The notes under the pieces were generated by a model. That model ran no database searches. It was given only the letters and a program-made list of their open reading frames with translations, and was not told the DNA's origin. Below, one piece after another: positions 8,280 to 16,618 of a stretch of DNA of 64,000 nt. This DNA is from an uncultured bacterium (lineage in GTDB: Bacteria; Myxococcota_A; Polyangia; Polyangiales; Houyiibacteriaceae), in assembly GCA_938024995.1 (NCBI GenBank), contig CALJDU010000045.1:62001-126000 (forward strand), read 5' to 3'. Within the stretch, counting starts at the first letter, position 1. Each line of letters begins with the position of its first letter. A program made the translations under genes and the position numbers.

Positions 8280-10052
8280 TTACGGCCCGAGGCGGACGAG
8301 GATCTGCGTCGCGTCGGCGCCGCGTCCGCGCGACGTGATCATGGTGACGCGGTGGTCCGTCGCGCCGGCGAGCGCGAGCAAGCCATCGATGAAGCCCGTG
8401 ATCGCGAGGTCGTGAAAGTAGGTCACGTTCTTGAGGTCGCGAATGGTCACGTTCCACTCCGCCTCGCCGGGGAAGAGCGAAACGGAACCATGGTCGTGGT
8501 ACGCGGCGAAGAGCTTGGGGAAGCGACGAATCGCGGTCTCTGGCGTCGCGGCCTGCATAAAGAGCCGATGCGTGACCGGGAGGTCGCGGCGCGCAACCGC
8601 TTCGCCGACCTGTCGCGAGAGCGCACCGTCGCTCTCGCCTAAGCCGCTCTCGGCGCGCTCCAGCAACGCGTAGAGGTCTGGCATCTTCAGCCAGGCGACC
8701 GGCAAGATGACGCCCGTGAGCGAGTCGTAGGTTTCGGGCGGGGCGCCGACGATGGCGTCTTCGAACGCGCGGTCGCCAAACCGCTCACGAAGGAAGCGCA
8801 CCGCGGCGAGCATCAGCGAACCGCGAACGTGACCCGCGCCACCTGGGAACCCCGTCGGCGGAGCGGAGGGACGCGGGGGCGGCCGCGGAGGACGTGACAT
8901 CGGCTCCGTCCAGTCGGTCGATTGCGTCACGAAGGGAGTCGGGAAGTCCGCGAGTCGACCCGCACGCGGCGCGCGATAGGGCTCTGCCGGATCGAGCGGC
9001 TCCAGCAGCGAGAGCGCGTTCGGGTTCGGCGTGAGCGTCGAGACGTGAAACGTGAACGGCCGCGCGGGAGTGGGACCATCGTCTCGCGGCGCGGGAGACT
9101 CGTCGGTCGCGTAGAGCGCGAGCGCTTTGAGCATGTCGACCGCGGTCTCGAAGCGGTCGTCGGGATCGCGGGAGAGCGCACGGTGAACCTGACGCGCGAG
9201 CCCGGGATCGACGTCCGCGACGAGCGTGAGGTGTGGTGGGTCCGAGGCGAGGATCGCGTGGAGGAGGGCGTTGTAGTTCTCTGAGTCGTCGAAGGGAGGG
9301 TGACCCGCGAGGCACTCGTAGAGGATCACGCCGCATGCGTAGAGGTCGACGCGATGATCGACGTCACGCACACCGCGTGCTTGCTCCGGGCTCATGTAAC
9401 GCGGCGTCCCCATCAGCGTCCCGGTCCGGGTCAGCGTGGTCTCGGGATCGACAACGAACTTGGAGACGCCGAAGTCGAGCACCTTCACGAAGTCGAGCCC
9501 GTCGCGCTTCGTGATGAAGACGTTGTCCGGCTTGAGGTCGCGGTGAACGATGCCGCGCTCGTGAACGGCGACCAGCGCTTTGAGGATCTGCGTCACGAGC
9601 TGACACGCGACGCTGACGGTGAGCGGCGACTCCCGCGCGAGACGCGTCGAGAGCGGCTCTCCCGCGAGCAGCTCCATGACCAAGAACGGTGATCCGCGAT
9701 CGACGCCGAGGTCGAGCACGTCGACGATGTGTTCGTGTCCGGTCGCCGCCGCTGCGCGCGCCTCCCTTCGAAATCGCGTCAGGGCGTTTTCGTTTTGCGC
9801 TCCGTGACGAAGTCGTTTGATCGCCACCTCGCGGTCGAGGCCGATGTGAAGCGCGCGGTAGACCTCGCCCATGCCGCCGCCGCCGAGGAGCTCAAGCACG
9901 CGGTAGCGACCGACCGTTTGGCCGACGAGGGCCTGACCCGCGAAGAGCGAATCGCCTGTTGTCGGACAGTGCGCGAACGAGTTCGGATGTCCGTTCCCAC
10001 AGTGTGGGCATATGCGGCTGGCCGTCTCCACTGCGCCCAGAGGATAGCGCAT
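8280..10052 (-). CDS. Ser/Thr protein kinase with C-terminal DUF2378-like domain
   Basis: 590 aa. An N-terminal zinc-ribbon-like CPHCGNGH segment precedes a Hanks-type kinase: glycine loop LLGGGGMGEVYRA, VAIKRL lysine, catalytic HRDLKPDN, magnesium-binding LDFGVSKF, and SPEQARG activation end. A Pro-rich linker (~residues 330-400) leads to a ~190-residue C-terminal domain that resembles the DUF2378 (TIGR02265) family restricted largely to myxobacteria; this assignment is from remembered pattern, not a search. There is no transmembrane segment, so it should be cytoplasmic. Substrates are unknown. Confidence 0.92.
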   Translation of the reverse strand: MRYPLGAVETASRICPHCGNGHPNSFAHCPTTGDSLFAGQALVGQTVGRYRVLELLGGGGMGEVYRALHIGLDREVAIKRLRHGAQNENALTRFRREARAAAATGHEHIVDVLDLGVDRGSPFLVMELLAGEPLSTRLARESPLTVSVACQLVTQILKALVAVHERGIVHRDLKPDNVFITKRDGLDFVKVLDFGVSKFVVDPETTLTRTGTLMGTPRYMSPEQARGVRDVDHRVDLYACGVILYECLAGHPPFDDSENYNALLHAILASDPPHLTLVADVDPGLARQVHRALSRDPDDRFETAVDMLKALALYATDESPAPRDDGPTPARPFTFHVSTLTPNPNALSLLEPLDPAEPYRAPRAGRLADFPTPFVTQSTDWTEPMSRPPRPPPRPSAPPTGFPGGAGHVRGSLMLAAVRFLRERFGDRAFEDAIVGAPPETYDSLTGVILPVAWLKMPDLYALLERAESGLGESDGALSRQVGEAVARRDLPVTHRLFMQAATPETAIRRFPKLFAAYHDHGSVSLFPGEAEWNVTIRDLKNVTYFHDLAITGFIDGLLALAGATDHRVTMITSRGRGADATQILVRLGP

Positions 10053-10082
10053 CGAAGCGGCATCAACCGACGCGAATGGGGG

Positions 10083-11690
10083 TTACTTCTCGAGCGGACG
10101 CATCGCACCGGAGCGGTACCGCGTCCAGTAGTCGTCGAGGGCGGTCGCGACGCGTCCAGAGAGGAAGAACATTCCCAGGATGTTGGGGAACGCCATGCCG
10201 AGAACCATCAAATCAGAGAACGTGATGACGTTGTCGAGCTTGAGGATCGAACCGAGCACGACGAACACCAAGAAGAGAATCTTATACGCGAGCGACGATC
10301 CCGTTCCGAAGAGGTACGTCCAGCAACGCTCGCCATAGTAGCTCCACGAGACCATCGTAGAGAACGCGAAGAGGAAGACCGCGAAGCTCAGGACGAGAGG
10401 GAACCACGGGATGACCGTCGCGAAGGCTTCCGAGGTCATCACGACGCCTTCGCTTCCGCCGGCGTAGCGCTCGGTCACGACGACGACGAGACCGGTCATC
10501 GTGCAGACCAAGATGGTGTCGATGAAGGGCTCGAGGAGGGCGACGATCCCTTCGCGCACGGGCTCGTCGGTGGACGCCGCGGAGTGAGCGATGGACGCCG
10601 ACCCGACGCCGGCTTCGTTCGAGAAGGCGGCGCGCTGGAAGCCGGTGACCAAGACACCGAGGAGCCCGCCGAGACCCGCCCTGGGCGTGAACGCTTCCCC
10701 AATGATCTGGGCGAAGGCGTCGTCGATCTGATTGAAGTTCGCGAAGAGGACGACGAGACCTGCGAGGACGTAAAGCCCGCACATGCCAGGAACGATGATG
10801 CTCGCGACTTTGCCGATGCGCTTGATGCCGCCGATGATCACGGCGCCGACCAGCGCCGCGAGGAAGAGACCATAGATGAAGCCGCCGGCGCTCCCTTGAA
10901 GCGGCTCGATGACCGCGGCGACCTGCGCGTAGCTCTGGTTCGCCTGGAACATGTTCCCGCCGCCGAAGCTTCCGCCGATGCACATGACCGCGAAGAGAAC
11001 CGCGAGCGCTTTTCCGAACCCCTTGTGGCCCTTTTCGGCGAGGCCCTTCTCGAGGTAGCGCATCGGTCCACCGGAGACGTTCCCCTTTGCGTCGACCTCA
11101 CGATAGAGCTGGCCGAGGGTGCACTCGGTGAACTTCGAGCTCATGCCGAAGAAGGCCGCGACGACCATCCAGAAGACCGCGCCGGGGCCGCCCGCGCTGA
11201 CCGCGACCGCGACCCCCGCGATGTTGCCCAAGCCGACCGTCGCGGAGAGCGCCGAGCTGAGCGCTTGGAAGTGGCTGACCTCACCGGGTTGTGCGTCGTC
11301 GTCGTAGCGACCAGTCGTGACCGCGATGGCGTGGAAGAACCCGCGGATGTTGATGAACGCGAACCGGAACGTGAAAAACACCGCGCCGAGCACGAGCCAC
11401 ATCACGATGAACGGCAGCTTGGTTTCGCCCTCAGTTCCGTTGTCCCAAAAGATGACGTCGAAGAACATCACGCTCGCGAGCGGGCCGACGATCCAGTCCC
11501 CGAAGGTCGCGTCGAGGCTCCCGAGGAACGAGTCCATCGACGTTGACGAATCGGGCGGGATATCCGCCGACGCGGTTCCGCTCGTTAGGGTGAAGGTGGT
11601 GACGAAAAGTGTGCTCAGAAACGCGCTCCAGCGTGGCCGGCGATCGCGACCGGGGCCGTTGCTGGGGTCCTGTGTCTCGTGGGGCACCAT
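10083..11690 (-). CDS. AGCS family sodium:alanine/amino-acid symporter
   Basis: 535 aa from the ATG at 11690; an ATG 33 bp further out (11723) is equally open. An N-terminal signal-like helix ending near SGTASAD is followed by about eleven membrane helices of the alanine/glycine:cation symporter family. Typical motifs: SALSATVGLGNIAGVAVA, the GGPGAVFWMW-like GGPGAVFWMVV segment, SKFTECTLGQLYRE, GGPMRYLEKGL and the RAAFSNEAGVGSA signature. It imports neutral amino acids with sodium. The extended N-terminus before the first conserved helix is longer than in most relatives. It lies 30 bp upstream of, and may be co-transcribed with, the kinase gene. Confidence 0.93.
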   Translation of the reverse strand: MVPHETQDPSNGPGRDRRPRWSAFLSTLFVTTFTLTSGTASADIPPDSSTSMDSFLGSLDATFGDWIVGPLASVMFFDVIFWDNGTEGETKLPFIVMWLVLGAVFFTFRFAFINIRGFFHAIAVTTGRYDDDAQPGEVSHFQALSSALSATVGLGNIAGVAVAVSAGGPGAVFWMVVAAFFGMSSKFTECTLGQLYREVDAKGNVSGGPMRYLEKGLAEKGHKGFGKALAVLFAVMCIGGSFGGGNMFQANQSYAQVAAVIEPLQGSAGGFIYGLFLAALVGAVIIGGIKRIGKVASIIVPGMCGLYVLAGLVVLFANFNQIDDAFAQIIGEAFTPRAGLGGLLGVLVTGFQRAAFSNEAGVGSASIAHSAASTDEPVREGIVALLEPFIDTILVCTMTGLVVVVTERYAGGSEGVVMTSEAFATVIPWFPLVLSFAVFLFAFSTMVSWSYYGERCWTYLFGTGSSLAYKILFLVFVVLGSILKLDNVITFSDLMVLGMAFPNILGMFFLSGRVATALDDYWTRYRSGAMRPLEK

Positions 11691-11723
11691 CTCGTTGTTT
11701 CTCTGCACGGCGCGACGATACAT

Positions 11724-11987
11724 CTCGGAACACGGTCCCTGGGCCGGAAAACGACTATGCTTTGCCGCTCACGTTCGCTGACTCCTGTGCGTTCGCAGCG
11801 AAAACCCCCGAAGAGTCGTCCGTGACACGGGCTTGCCCCGTGAATTCAGAAGGTTTGCGCCGATTTGCTTCGTTGACACCACGAGACGCCGATACTAGAA
11901 GTCGACGCTAATTCCGGTCTCCCGCGGACTCTATGGAGACCCTCACCTCGCGTAGCGGACCTTTCGGTCCTTGGAGCGCCCCCTCGT
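11724..11987. other. Intergenic region between symporter and nuo operon
   Basis: This 264-bp divergent intergenic stretch carries the candidate nuo promoter (11873-11901) and, further down, a small inverted repeat GGACC-TTTC-GGTCC at 11957-11970 in what would be the 5' leader of the nuo mRNA. Open frames here lack codon bias. No gene is called. Confidence 0.6.
11873..11901 (+). promoter_or_regulatory. Candidate sigma-70 promoter of the nuo operon
   Basis: A perfect -35 hexamer TTGACA (11873-11878) is followed, after exactly 17 bp, by TAGAAG (11896-11901), four of six matches to the -10 consensus; TACTAG at 11893 overlaps it. Transcription would begin near 11908, giving a leader of about 80 nt before nuoA. 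It is the best housekeeping-type promoter I see in the window. Confidence 0.55.
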
Positions 11988-12347
11988 ATGTTTGCGGAGT
12001 ATCTACCCGTCTTCTTGTTGCTGCTCGTCGCGGTTGGCGTCGCGATCTTCATGTTCACTATGGCGTCCCTCGCGGGTCCCAAGAACATGACGCCGGAAAA
12101 GGCGATCCCCTACGAGGCGGGATCCAACACCACCGGCGCGCGACACATTCGCCTCAGCATCAAGTTCTATCTGACCGCCATTCTCTTTGTCGTCTTCGAC
12201 ATTGAGGCTGTGTTCCTCTATCCGTGGGCCGCGATGTTCCGTCGGCTTGGGTGGCAGGGCCTCATCGAGATGGTGCTCTTCTTAGCCGTCCTCGGCGTGA
12301 CGCTTGTCTACGCCTGGAGGAAAGGAGCGCTCGAATGGGAGAAATGA
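11988..12347 (+). CDS. nuoA: NADH-quinone oxidoreductase subunit A
   Basis: 119 aa with three membrane helices, the usual NuoA size. A membrane-arm subunit at the junction with the peripheral arm of complex I. The conserved central motif YEAGSNTTGARHIRLSIKFY and the acidic helix FVVFDIEAVFLYPWA are present. First gene of the operon. The ribosome-binding site is weak (GGAG about 12 nt upstream). Its 3' end overlaps nuoB by 13 bp. Confidence 0.97.
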   Translation: MFAEYLPVFLLLLVAVGVAIFMFTMASLAGPKNMTPEKAIPYEAGSNTTGARHIRLSIKFYLTAILFVVFDIEAVFLYPWAAMFRRLGWQGLIEMVLFLAVLGVTLVYAWRKGALEWEK

Positions 12348-12880
12348 AAATCCTCGGCGGAGGCGGCGAGGTCGCCTTCACCACCCAGTTCGACGCGTTG
12401 CTCGCGTGGGCACGAAAGTGGTCGCTCTTCCAGTACCCCTTCGCGACAGCGTGTTGCGGTATGGAGTTCTTCGCGGTCGCCTCACCTCGCTATGACATCG
12501 CGCGCTTCGGCGCCGAGGCCCCGCGCTTCTCTCCGCGTCAGGCGGACGTGCTCTGGGTGGTCGGAACGATCAGCCAGCGACAGGCGCCCGTGGTTAAGCG
12601 CATCTACGATCAAATGACCGAGCCCAAGTGGGTCGTCGCGTTCGGCACCTGCGCCAGCTGCGGCGGGTTCTACGACAACTACACGACGGTTCCGGGCGTC
12701 GACAAAATCATCCCGGTCGACGTCTACATTCCCGGCTGCCCACCTCGCCCCGAGGCGGTTCTCGACGCGCTGATGCTTCTCCAAGAGAAGATTCAGAAGG
12801 GCGTCCACGGAGAACCGGTGAGCGTGCCTCCCAAAGACCCTCTCTCTCAGCTCCGTCGGAAGACCAAGCCGAGCCGCTAG
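12335..12880 (+). CDS. nuoB: NADH-quinone oxidoreductase subunit B
   Basis: 181 aa from the ATG at 12335 (MGEMKILGG), inside the end of nuoA, with GGAGGAAAGGAG just upstream; ATG 12344 is a second option. NuoB binds the terminal 4Fe-4S cluster N2 that hands electrons to quinone. Its ligands are visible: the tandem Cys in ATACCGMEF, Cys in GTCASCGGFYDNY and Cys in PGCPPRPEA. The proton-pumping interface loops FSPRQADVLWVVGTIS and YIPGCPPRPE are intact. Confidence 0.97.
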   Translation: MGEMKILGGGGEVAFTTQFDALLAWARKWSLFQYPFATACCGMEFFAVASPRYDIARFGAEAPRFSPRQADVLWVVGTISQRQAPVVKRIYDQMTEPKWVVAFGTCASCGGFYDNYTTVPGVDKIIPVDVYIPGCPPRPEAVLDALMLLQEKIQKGVHGEPVSVPPKDPLSQLRRKTKPSR

Positions 12881-12898
12881 GAAGAGCAAGGAGATCCG

Positions 12899-13645
12899 AT
12901 GAGCAAGGCTGCCGTTTCGCGCCTCAAGTCCCACTTCGGCGACAAGGTCCTCGCGTCCAGCGACTTCCGTGGCGACGACGCGATTGAGGTCGCGGTCAAA
13001 GACTGGGTCGACGTCGCAACGTTCCTCCGGGACGATGACAAGTTGAAGATGAACCACTTCGTCGACCTCACCGCGGTCGACTACCCGGAGCGCGAAGGCG
13101 CACGGTTTGACCTCGTCTTGATGGTGCGATCCGTTGAGAAGAAGCACCGCGTGCGCGTGACGACGAAAGTCGCGGACGGGACGAAGCCCAAGACGCTCTT
13201 CCCCGTCTGGTCCGGCGCGAACTGGGCTGAGCGCGAGATCTACGACATGTTCGGGATCGAGTTCCTCAACCACCCGGACCTTCGCCGCATCCTCCTCTAC
13301 GATGAGTTCATTGGGTTCCCGCTCCGCAAGGATTACCCGATCGACAAGGCCCAGCCGCTCGTTCCCTACCGGGACGCGCCGGGCCTCACGAAGCTCCCGC
13401 CGTTCGGCATCGACCAGGGTCAGCCCTTCGGCCGGATTCGCTGGGATGATCGTCTTCGCGAAGGTGCGAACGGAAGCGGCCGCGCCGTGTCGCCCTCCAT
13501 CGCGCTGCAGACCGGAGAGCGTCGTGCGCTCTCGGATTCAGAGGTCGCGGTCGCTCAGATCGAAGAACTCGCGATGCGTGTCGAAGAAGAACAGCGCGTG
13601 AAGCAAGAACAAGAAGCCAAGAAGGACGCTCCCGCCGAAGGCTGA
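12899..13645 (+). CDS. nuoC: NADH-quinone oxidoreductase subunit C
   Basis: 248 aa. Peripheral-arm subunit equivalent to the 30-kDa protein; scaffolds NuoB and NuoD. The family signature is seen as WAEREIYDMFGIEFLNHPDLRRIL followed by GFPLRKDYP (cited in two parts). The last ~60 residues are a charged, coiled-coil-like extension rich in Glu/Lys/Gln that is not part of the core fold. It is a separate gene, not fused to nuoD as in E. coli. A GGAG lies upstream of the ATG. Confidence 0.96.
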   Translation: MSKAAVSRLKSHFGDKVLASSDFRGDDAIEVAVKDWVDVATFLRDDDKLKMNHFVDLTAVDYPEREGARFDLVLMVRSVEKKHRVRVTTKVADGTKPKTLFPVWSGANWAEREIYDMFGIEFLNHPDLRRILLYDEFIGFPLRKDYPIDKAQPLVPYRDAPGLTKLPPFGIDQGQPFGRIRWDDRLREGANGSGRAVSPSIALQTGERRALSDSEVAVAQIEELAMRVEEEQRVKQEQEAKKDAPAEG

Positions 13646-13682
13646 GCATTGCTCAACCCCTGCGGAGCGAAAGAAAGTTGTC

Positions 13683-14903
13683 ATGGAGCTTGTTGACGAG
13701 ATTCTAGAAGAAGAAGAGGGAGCCCTAGAGCTCCCCGCCGATCCCATGCGGCTCAACATGGGCCCATCGCACCCCGCGATGCACGGAACGATTCGGATGG
13801 TCCTCGACCTCGACGGTGAGACCATTCTCAACGTCGACGTCCAGCCGGGGTACCTCCATCGCGGCTTTGAAAAGAGCTGTGAGCGTGGGACCTACGCGCA
13901 GGTCTTCCCGTACGCGGACCGGTTGAACTACGTCTCGCCGATGCTCAACAACGTGGGCTTCGCGCTGGCGGTGGAGAAGCTCTGCGACATCGAGGTGCCA
14001 GAGCGCTGTCAGTACTACCGGGTCATCCTCGGCGAGCTCGCGCGCATCTGCGATCACTTCACGTGCAACGGCGCGTCGGCGATGGAGCTCGGCGCGTTCA
14101 CTCCGTTCCTCTGGATGCTCACGGTCCGCGACTGGATCTGGGACATCTTGGAGCGCGAGACCGGTGCGCGCATGACGCACAGCTTCGGCCGCATCGGTGG
14201 CATGGCGTTCCCGCCGACCGACGGTTTCAAGGACGACGTCCGCTGGATCCTCCCGCGCGTGATCAAGGTCGTCGGCGAAGCCGAGACCATGCTCGCCGGC
14301 AACCGCATCTTCCTCGACCGCATGCAAGGCGTGGGTGGACTCGACCAAAAGCGCGCGCTTGAGCTCGGGGTCACCGGCATCATCCTGCGCTCGACCGGTG
14401 TTCCTTACGACGTCCGCAAAGACCACCCCTACATGGTCTACGACCGCTTCGATTTCGAGGTGCCGGTCGGCGAAGACGGCGACAACTGGGACCGCTTCGC
14501 GTGCCGGATGGAAGAGGTTCGTCAGTCCATGCGCATCATCGAGCAGGCGCTCGAGCAGATGCCCGACAGCGGCCCCGTTTCTGTGGACGACGCCCGCATC
14601 ACGCTCCCCGAAAAGCGCGACGTGTACTCGACCATCGAGGGCACCATTTCGCACTTCAAGCTCATCATGGAGGGCTTCAAGCCGCCCAAGGGTGAGGTCT
14701 ACTCGTTCACCGAGGCCGGCAACGGCGAGCTCGGTTTCTACATCGTCTCGGACGGAAGCGGCACGCCGTACCGCATCCGCGTCAGGCCGCCGTGTTGGTA
14801 CAACCTTCAGGCGACCCGCGAGATGCTCATCGGCGACATGATCGCGGACATCATCCCGACCTTCGGATCCATCAACATGATCGGCGGTGAGTGCGACCGC
14901 TGA
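13683..14903 (+). CDS. nuoD: NADH-quinone oxidoreductase subunit D
   Basis: 406 aa, typical of a stand-alone 49-kDa subunit. With NuoB it forms the quinone-reduction pocket. Visible: LNMGPSHPAMHGTIRM with the quinone-contacting His, GYLHRGFEKSCE, the YADRLNYVSPM block, and the C-terminal DIIPTFGSINMIGGECDR ending that is characteristic of the family. A short acidic N-terminal extension (residues 1-20) precedes the core. A hairpin lies immediately downstream (14911-14928). Confidence 0.97.
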   Translation: MELVDEILEEEEGALELPADPMRLNMGPSHPAMHGTIRMVLDLDGETILNVDVQPGYLHRGFEKSCERGTYAQVFPYADRLNYVSPMLNNVGFALAVEKLCDIEVPERCQYYRVILGELARICDHFTCNGASAMELGAFTPFLWMLTVRDWIWDILERETGARMTHSFGRIGGMAFPPTDGFKDDVRWILPRVIKVVGEAETMLAGNRIFLDRMQGVGGLDQKRALELGVTGIILRSTGVPYDVRKDHPYMVYDRFDFEVPVGEDGDNWDRFACRMEEVRQSMRIIEQALEQMPDSGPVSVDDARITLPEKRDVYSTIEGTISHFKLIMEGFKPPKGEVYSFTEAGNGELGFYIVSDGSGTPYRIRVRPPCWYNLQATREMLIGDMIADIIPTFGSINMIGGECDR

Positions 14904-14910
14904 CCGTGAC

Positions 14911-14928
14911 GCTCGGCTTCGGCCGAGC
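14911..14928 (+). other. UUCG-capped hairpin between nuoD and nuoG
   Basis: A perfect 7-bp inverted repeat GCTCGGC / GCCGAGC closes a TTCG tetraloop, eight bases after the nuoD stop. No T-tract follows, so it is not a simple terminator. It could stabilise the nuoABCD message, mark a processing site or lower expression of downstream genes. It sits where nuoE and nuoF would be in the standard order. Confidence 0.5.
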
Positions 14929-15004
14929 TCCGCAACGCTGGACCGCTCCGCTCCCGAACCCCTCGCTTACGACTCGCTAGAAGCACGAATAAGGACGCAC
15001 GACG

Positions 15005-16600
15005 ATGCCTACGTTCACCATGAACGGCCAAGATATTCCCTTCGAGAAGGGCGACACGATCATGCGCGCCGCGTGGCGCGCCGGGATCGAGATTCCGCAC
15101 TACTGCTGGCACCCTGGTCTCAGCGTCGCGGCCAACTGCCGCATGTGCCTCGTGCACATCAAGACTGGCCGCCAAGGCGCGATGCCGATCATGAAGTTCG
15201 ACGCGAAGAGCGGCGAGTACGTCCCGGACACCAAGCCGAAGCTTTGGCCCGCCTGTCAGATGGGCGCACAAGAGGGCATGGACGTCACGTCCGAAAGCGA
15301 CGACGTGAAAAAGGCGCAGGCGTCGGTGCAGGAGTTCTTGCTCCTCAACCACCCGGTCGATTGTCCGATCTGCGACCAGGCCGGTGAGTGCAAGCTCCAG
15401 GACTACTGGCTCGAGCACCAGAACTCGATGAAGCGAAAGCAGACCGAGCCGGTGCACAAGCCGAAGGGCGTGAAGTTCGGTCCGACCATCGTCTACGACG
15501 CCGAGCGCTGCATCATGTGCACTCGTTGCATCCGCGTGTGCGACGAGCTCGTGGGTGACCCCGTGCTCGATATGCGTGAACGCGGGAACCGAAACGAGAT
15601 CGTCTTGTCCCCCGGGCGCGAGCTTGACCACGACTACACCTTGATGACCGAGCACGTGTGCCCCGTCGGCGCGCTCACGAGCCAAGACTTTCGCTTCAAG
15701 GCGCGCGTTTGGTTCCTCAAGTCTGCGCCCGGCGTCTGCACCGGGTGCGCGACGGGCTGCAACACCCACGTCGACTACGACCCGCGTTACGGCAAGGTCT
15801 ATCGCCTGCGCCCACGCGACAACATGGACGTAAACAAGTTCTGGATGTGCGACGACGGGATGATGACGTACCGCGAGGTCCACGAAGACCGCGTCAACGT
15901 CGCCACGCTCGGACGCGGAGACGACCGCCAAGCGGTGCTCTTCGAGGACGCGGTGGACGAAGCCGTCGAGCAGCTCCGCCGACGTGACAAGAGCAAGGTC
16001 GCGGTCGTGTTGAGCGCCAAGGCCTCCTGCGAGGACAACTTCGCGCTCGCGAAGCTCGCTCAGGTGTTCGGCAGCGAGCACGTGTACCTCGCCGCCAACT
16101 CGGGCTGGGAGGGGGACGAGATCCTCCGCAGCGAAGACAACAACCCGAACCGCGCAGGAGCCGAAAAGGCATACGCGCTCGCGAAGGGTGGTTTGGTCGA
16201 GGAGCTCGATGACCTCGTCTCCGACTCGCTCGGTGGTGACATCGAAGCGGTCATCACGCTCGGCGCGGTCAGCGCGGACATCGACCTCAGCGCGCTTGAG
16301 AAGATCGACACGGTCATCTCGCTGACCAGCAACGACGGCGCGCTTCCCCGCGCGGCTTCAATCGTCCTCCCGACCACGAGCTGGGCGGAGACGCACGGGA
16401 CGTTCATCAACAAGGACGGCCTCACGCAGACCTTCAAGCGAGCGATTCATCCTGCTGCTGGGATCAAGCCGGCGTGGGAGGTGCTCCGTGAGCTCGCCAC
16501 CGCGCTCGGTCACGAGCTCGACTTCGAGAGCCTCAAGCAGCTGCGCGCGTCATTCGCGCCGCCGCCCATGGCGCCCGCACAACAGAGCGCCCAGGCCTGA
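15005..16600 (+). CDS. nuoG: NADH-quinone oxidoreductase subunit G (short form)
   Basis: 531 aa, well below the ~780-910 aa of classical NuoG. The N-terminal half carries all expected Fe-S motifs: 2Fe-2S (CWHPGLSVAANCRMC, then CQMG), HPVDCPICDQAGEC, CIMCTRCIRVC with CPVGAL, and a further CTGCATGC-x29-C set matching cluster N7. The molybdopterin-oxidoreductase-like C-terminal region is compressed, but its terminal segment (VLPTTSWAETHGTFINKDG) remains, so the shortening is internal, not a simple truncation. The frame is intact. NuoE/NuoF partners are not encoded nearby. Confidence 0.93.
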   Translation: MPTFTMNGQDIPFEKGDTIMRAAWRAGIEIPHYCWHPGLSVAANCRMCLVHIKTGRQGAMPIMKFDAKSGEYVPDTKPKLWPACQMGAQEGMDVTSESDDVKKAQASVQEFLLLNHPVDCPICDQAGECKLQDYWLEHQNSMKRKQTEPVHKPKGVKFGPTIVYDAERCIMCTRCIRVCDELVGDPVLDMRERGNRNEIVLSPGRELDHDYTLMTEHVCPVGALTSQDFRFKARVWFLKSAPGVCTGCATGCNTHVDYDPRYGKVYRLRPRDNMDVNKFWMCDDGMMTYREVHEDRVNVATLGRGDDRQAVLFEDAVDEAVEQLRRRDKSKVAVVLSAKASCEDNFALAKLAQVFGSEHVYLAANSGWEGDEILRSEDNNPNRAGAEKAYALAKGGLVEELDDLVSDSLGGDIEAVITLGAVSADIDLSALEKIDTVISLTSNDGALPRAASIVLPTTSWAETHGTFINKDGLTQTFKRAIHPAAGIKPAWEVLRELATALGHELDFESLKQLRASFAPPPMAPAQQSAQA

Positions 16601-16618
16601 TCGGACTGAAGAGAGAAC

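Noticed and set aside
9729..11546. 605-aa plus-strand open frame antisense to kinase and symporter
   Set aside because: Runs across two well-supported genes and shows an antisense-like Arg/Glu/Asp composition.
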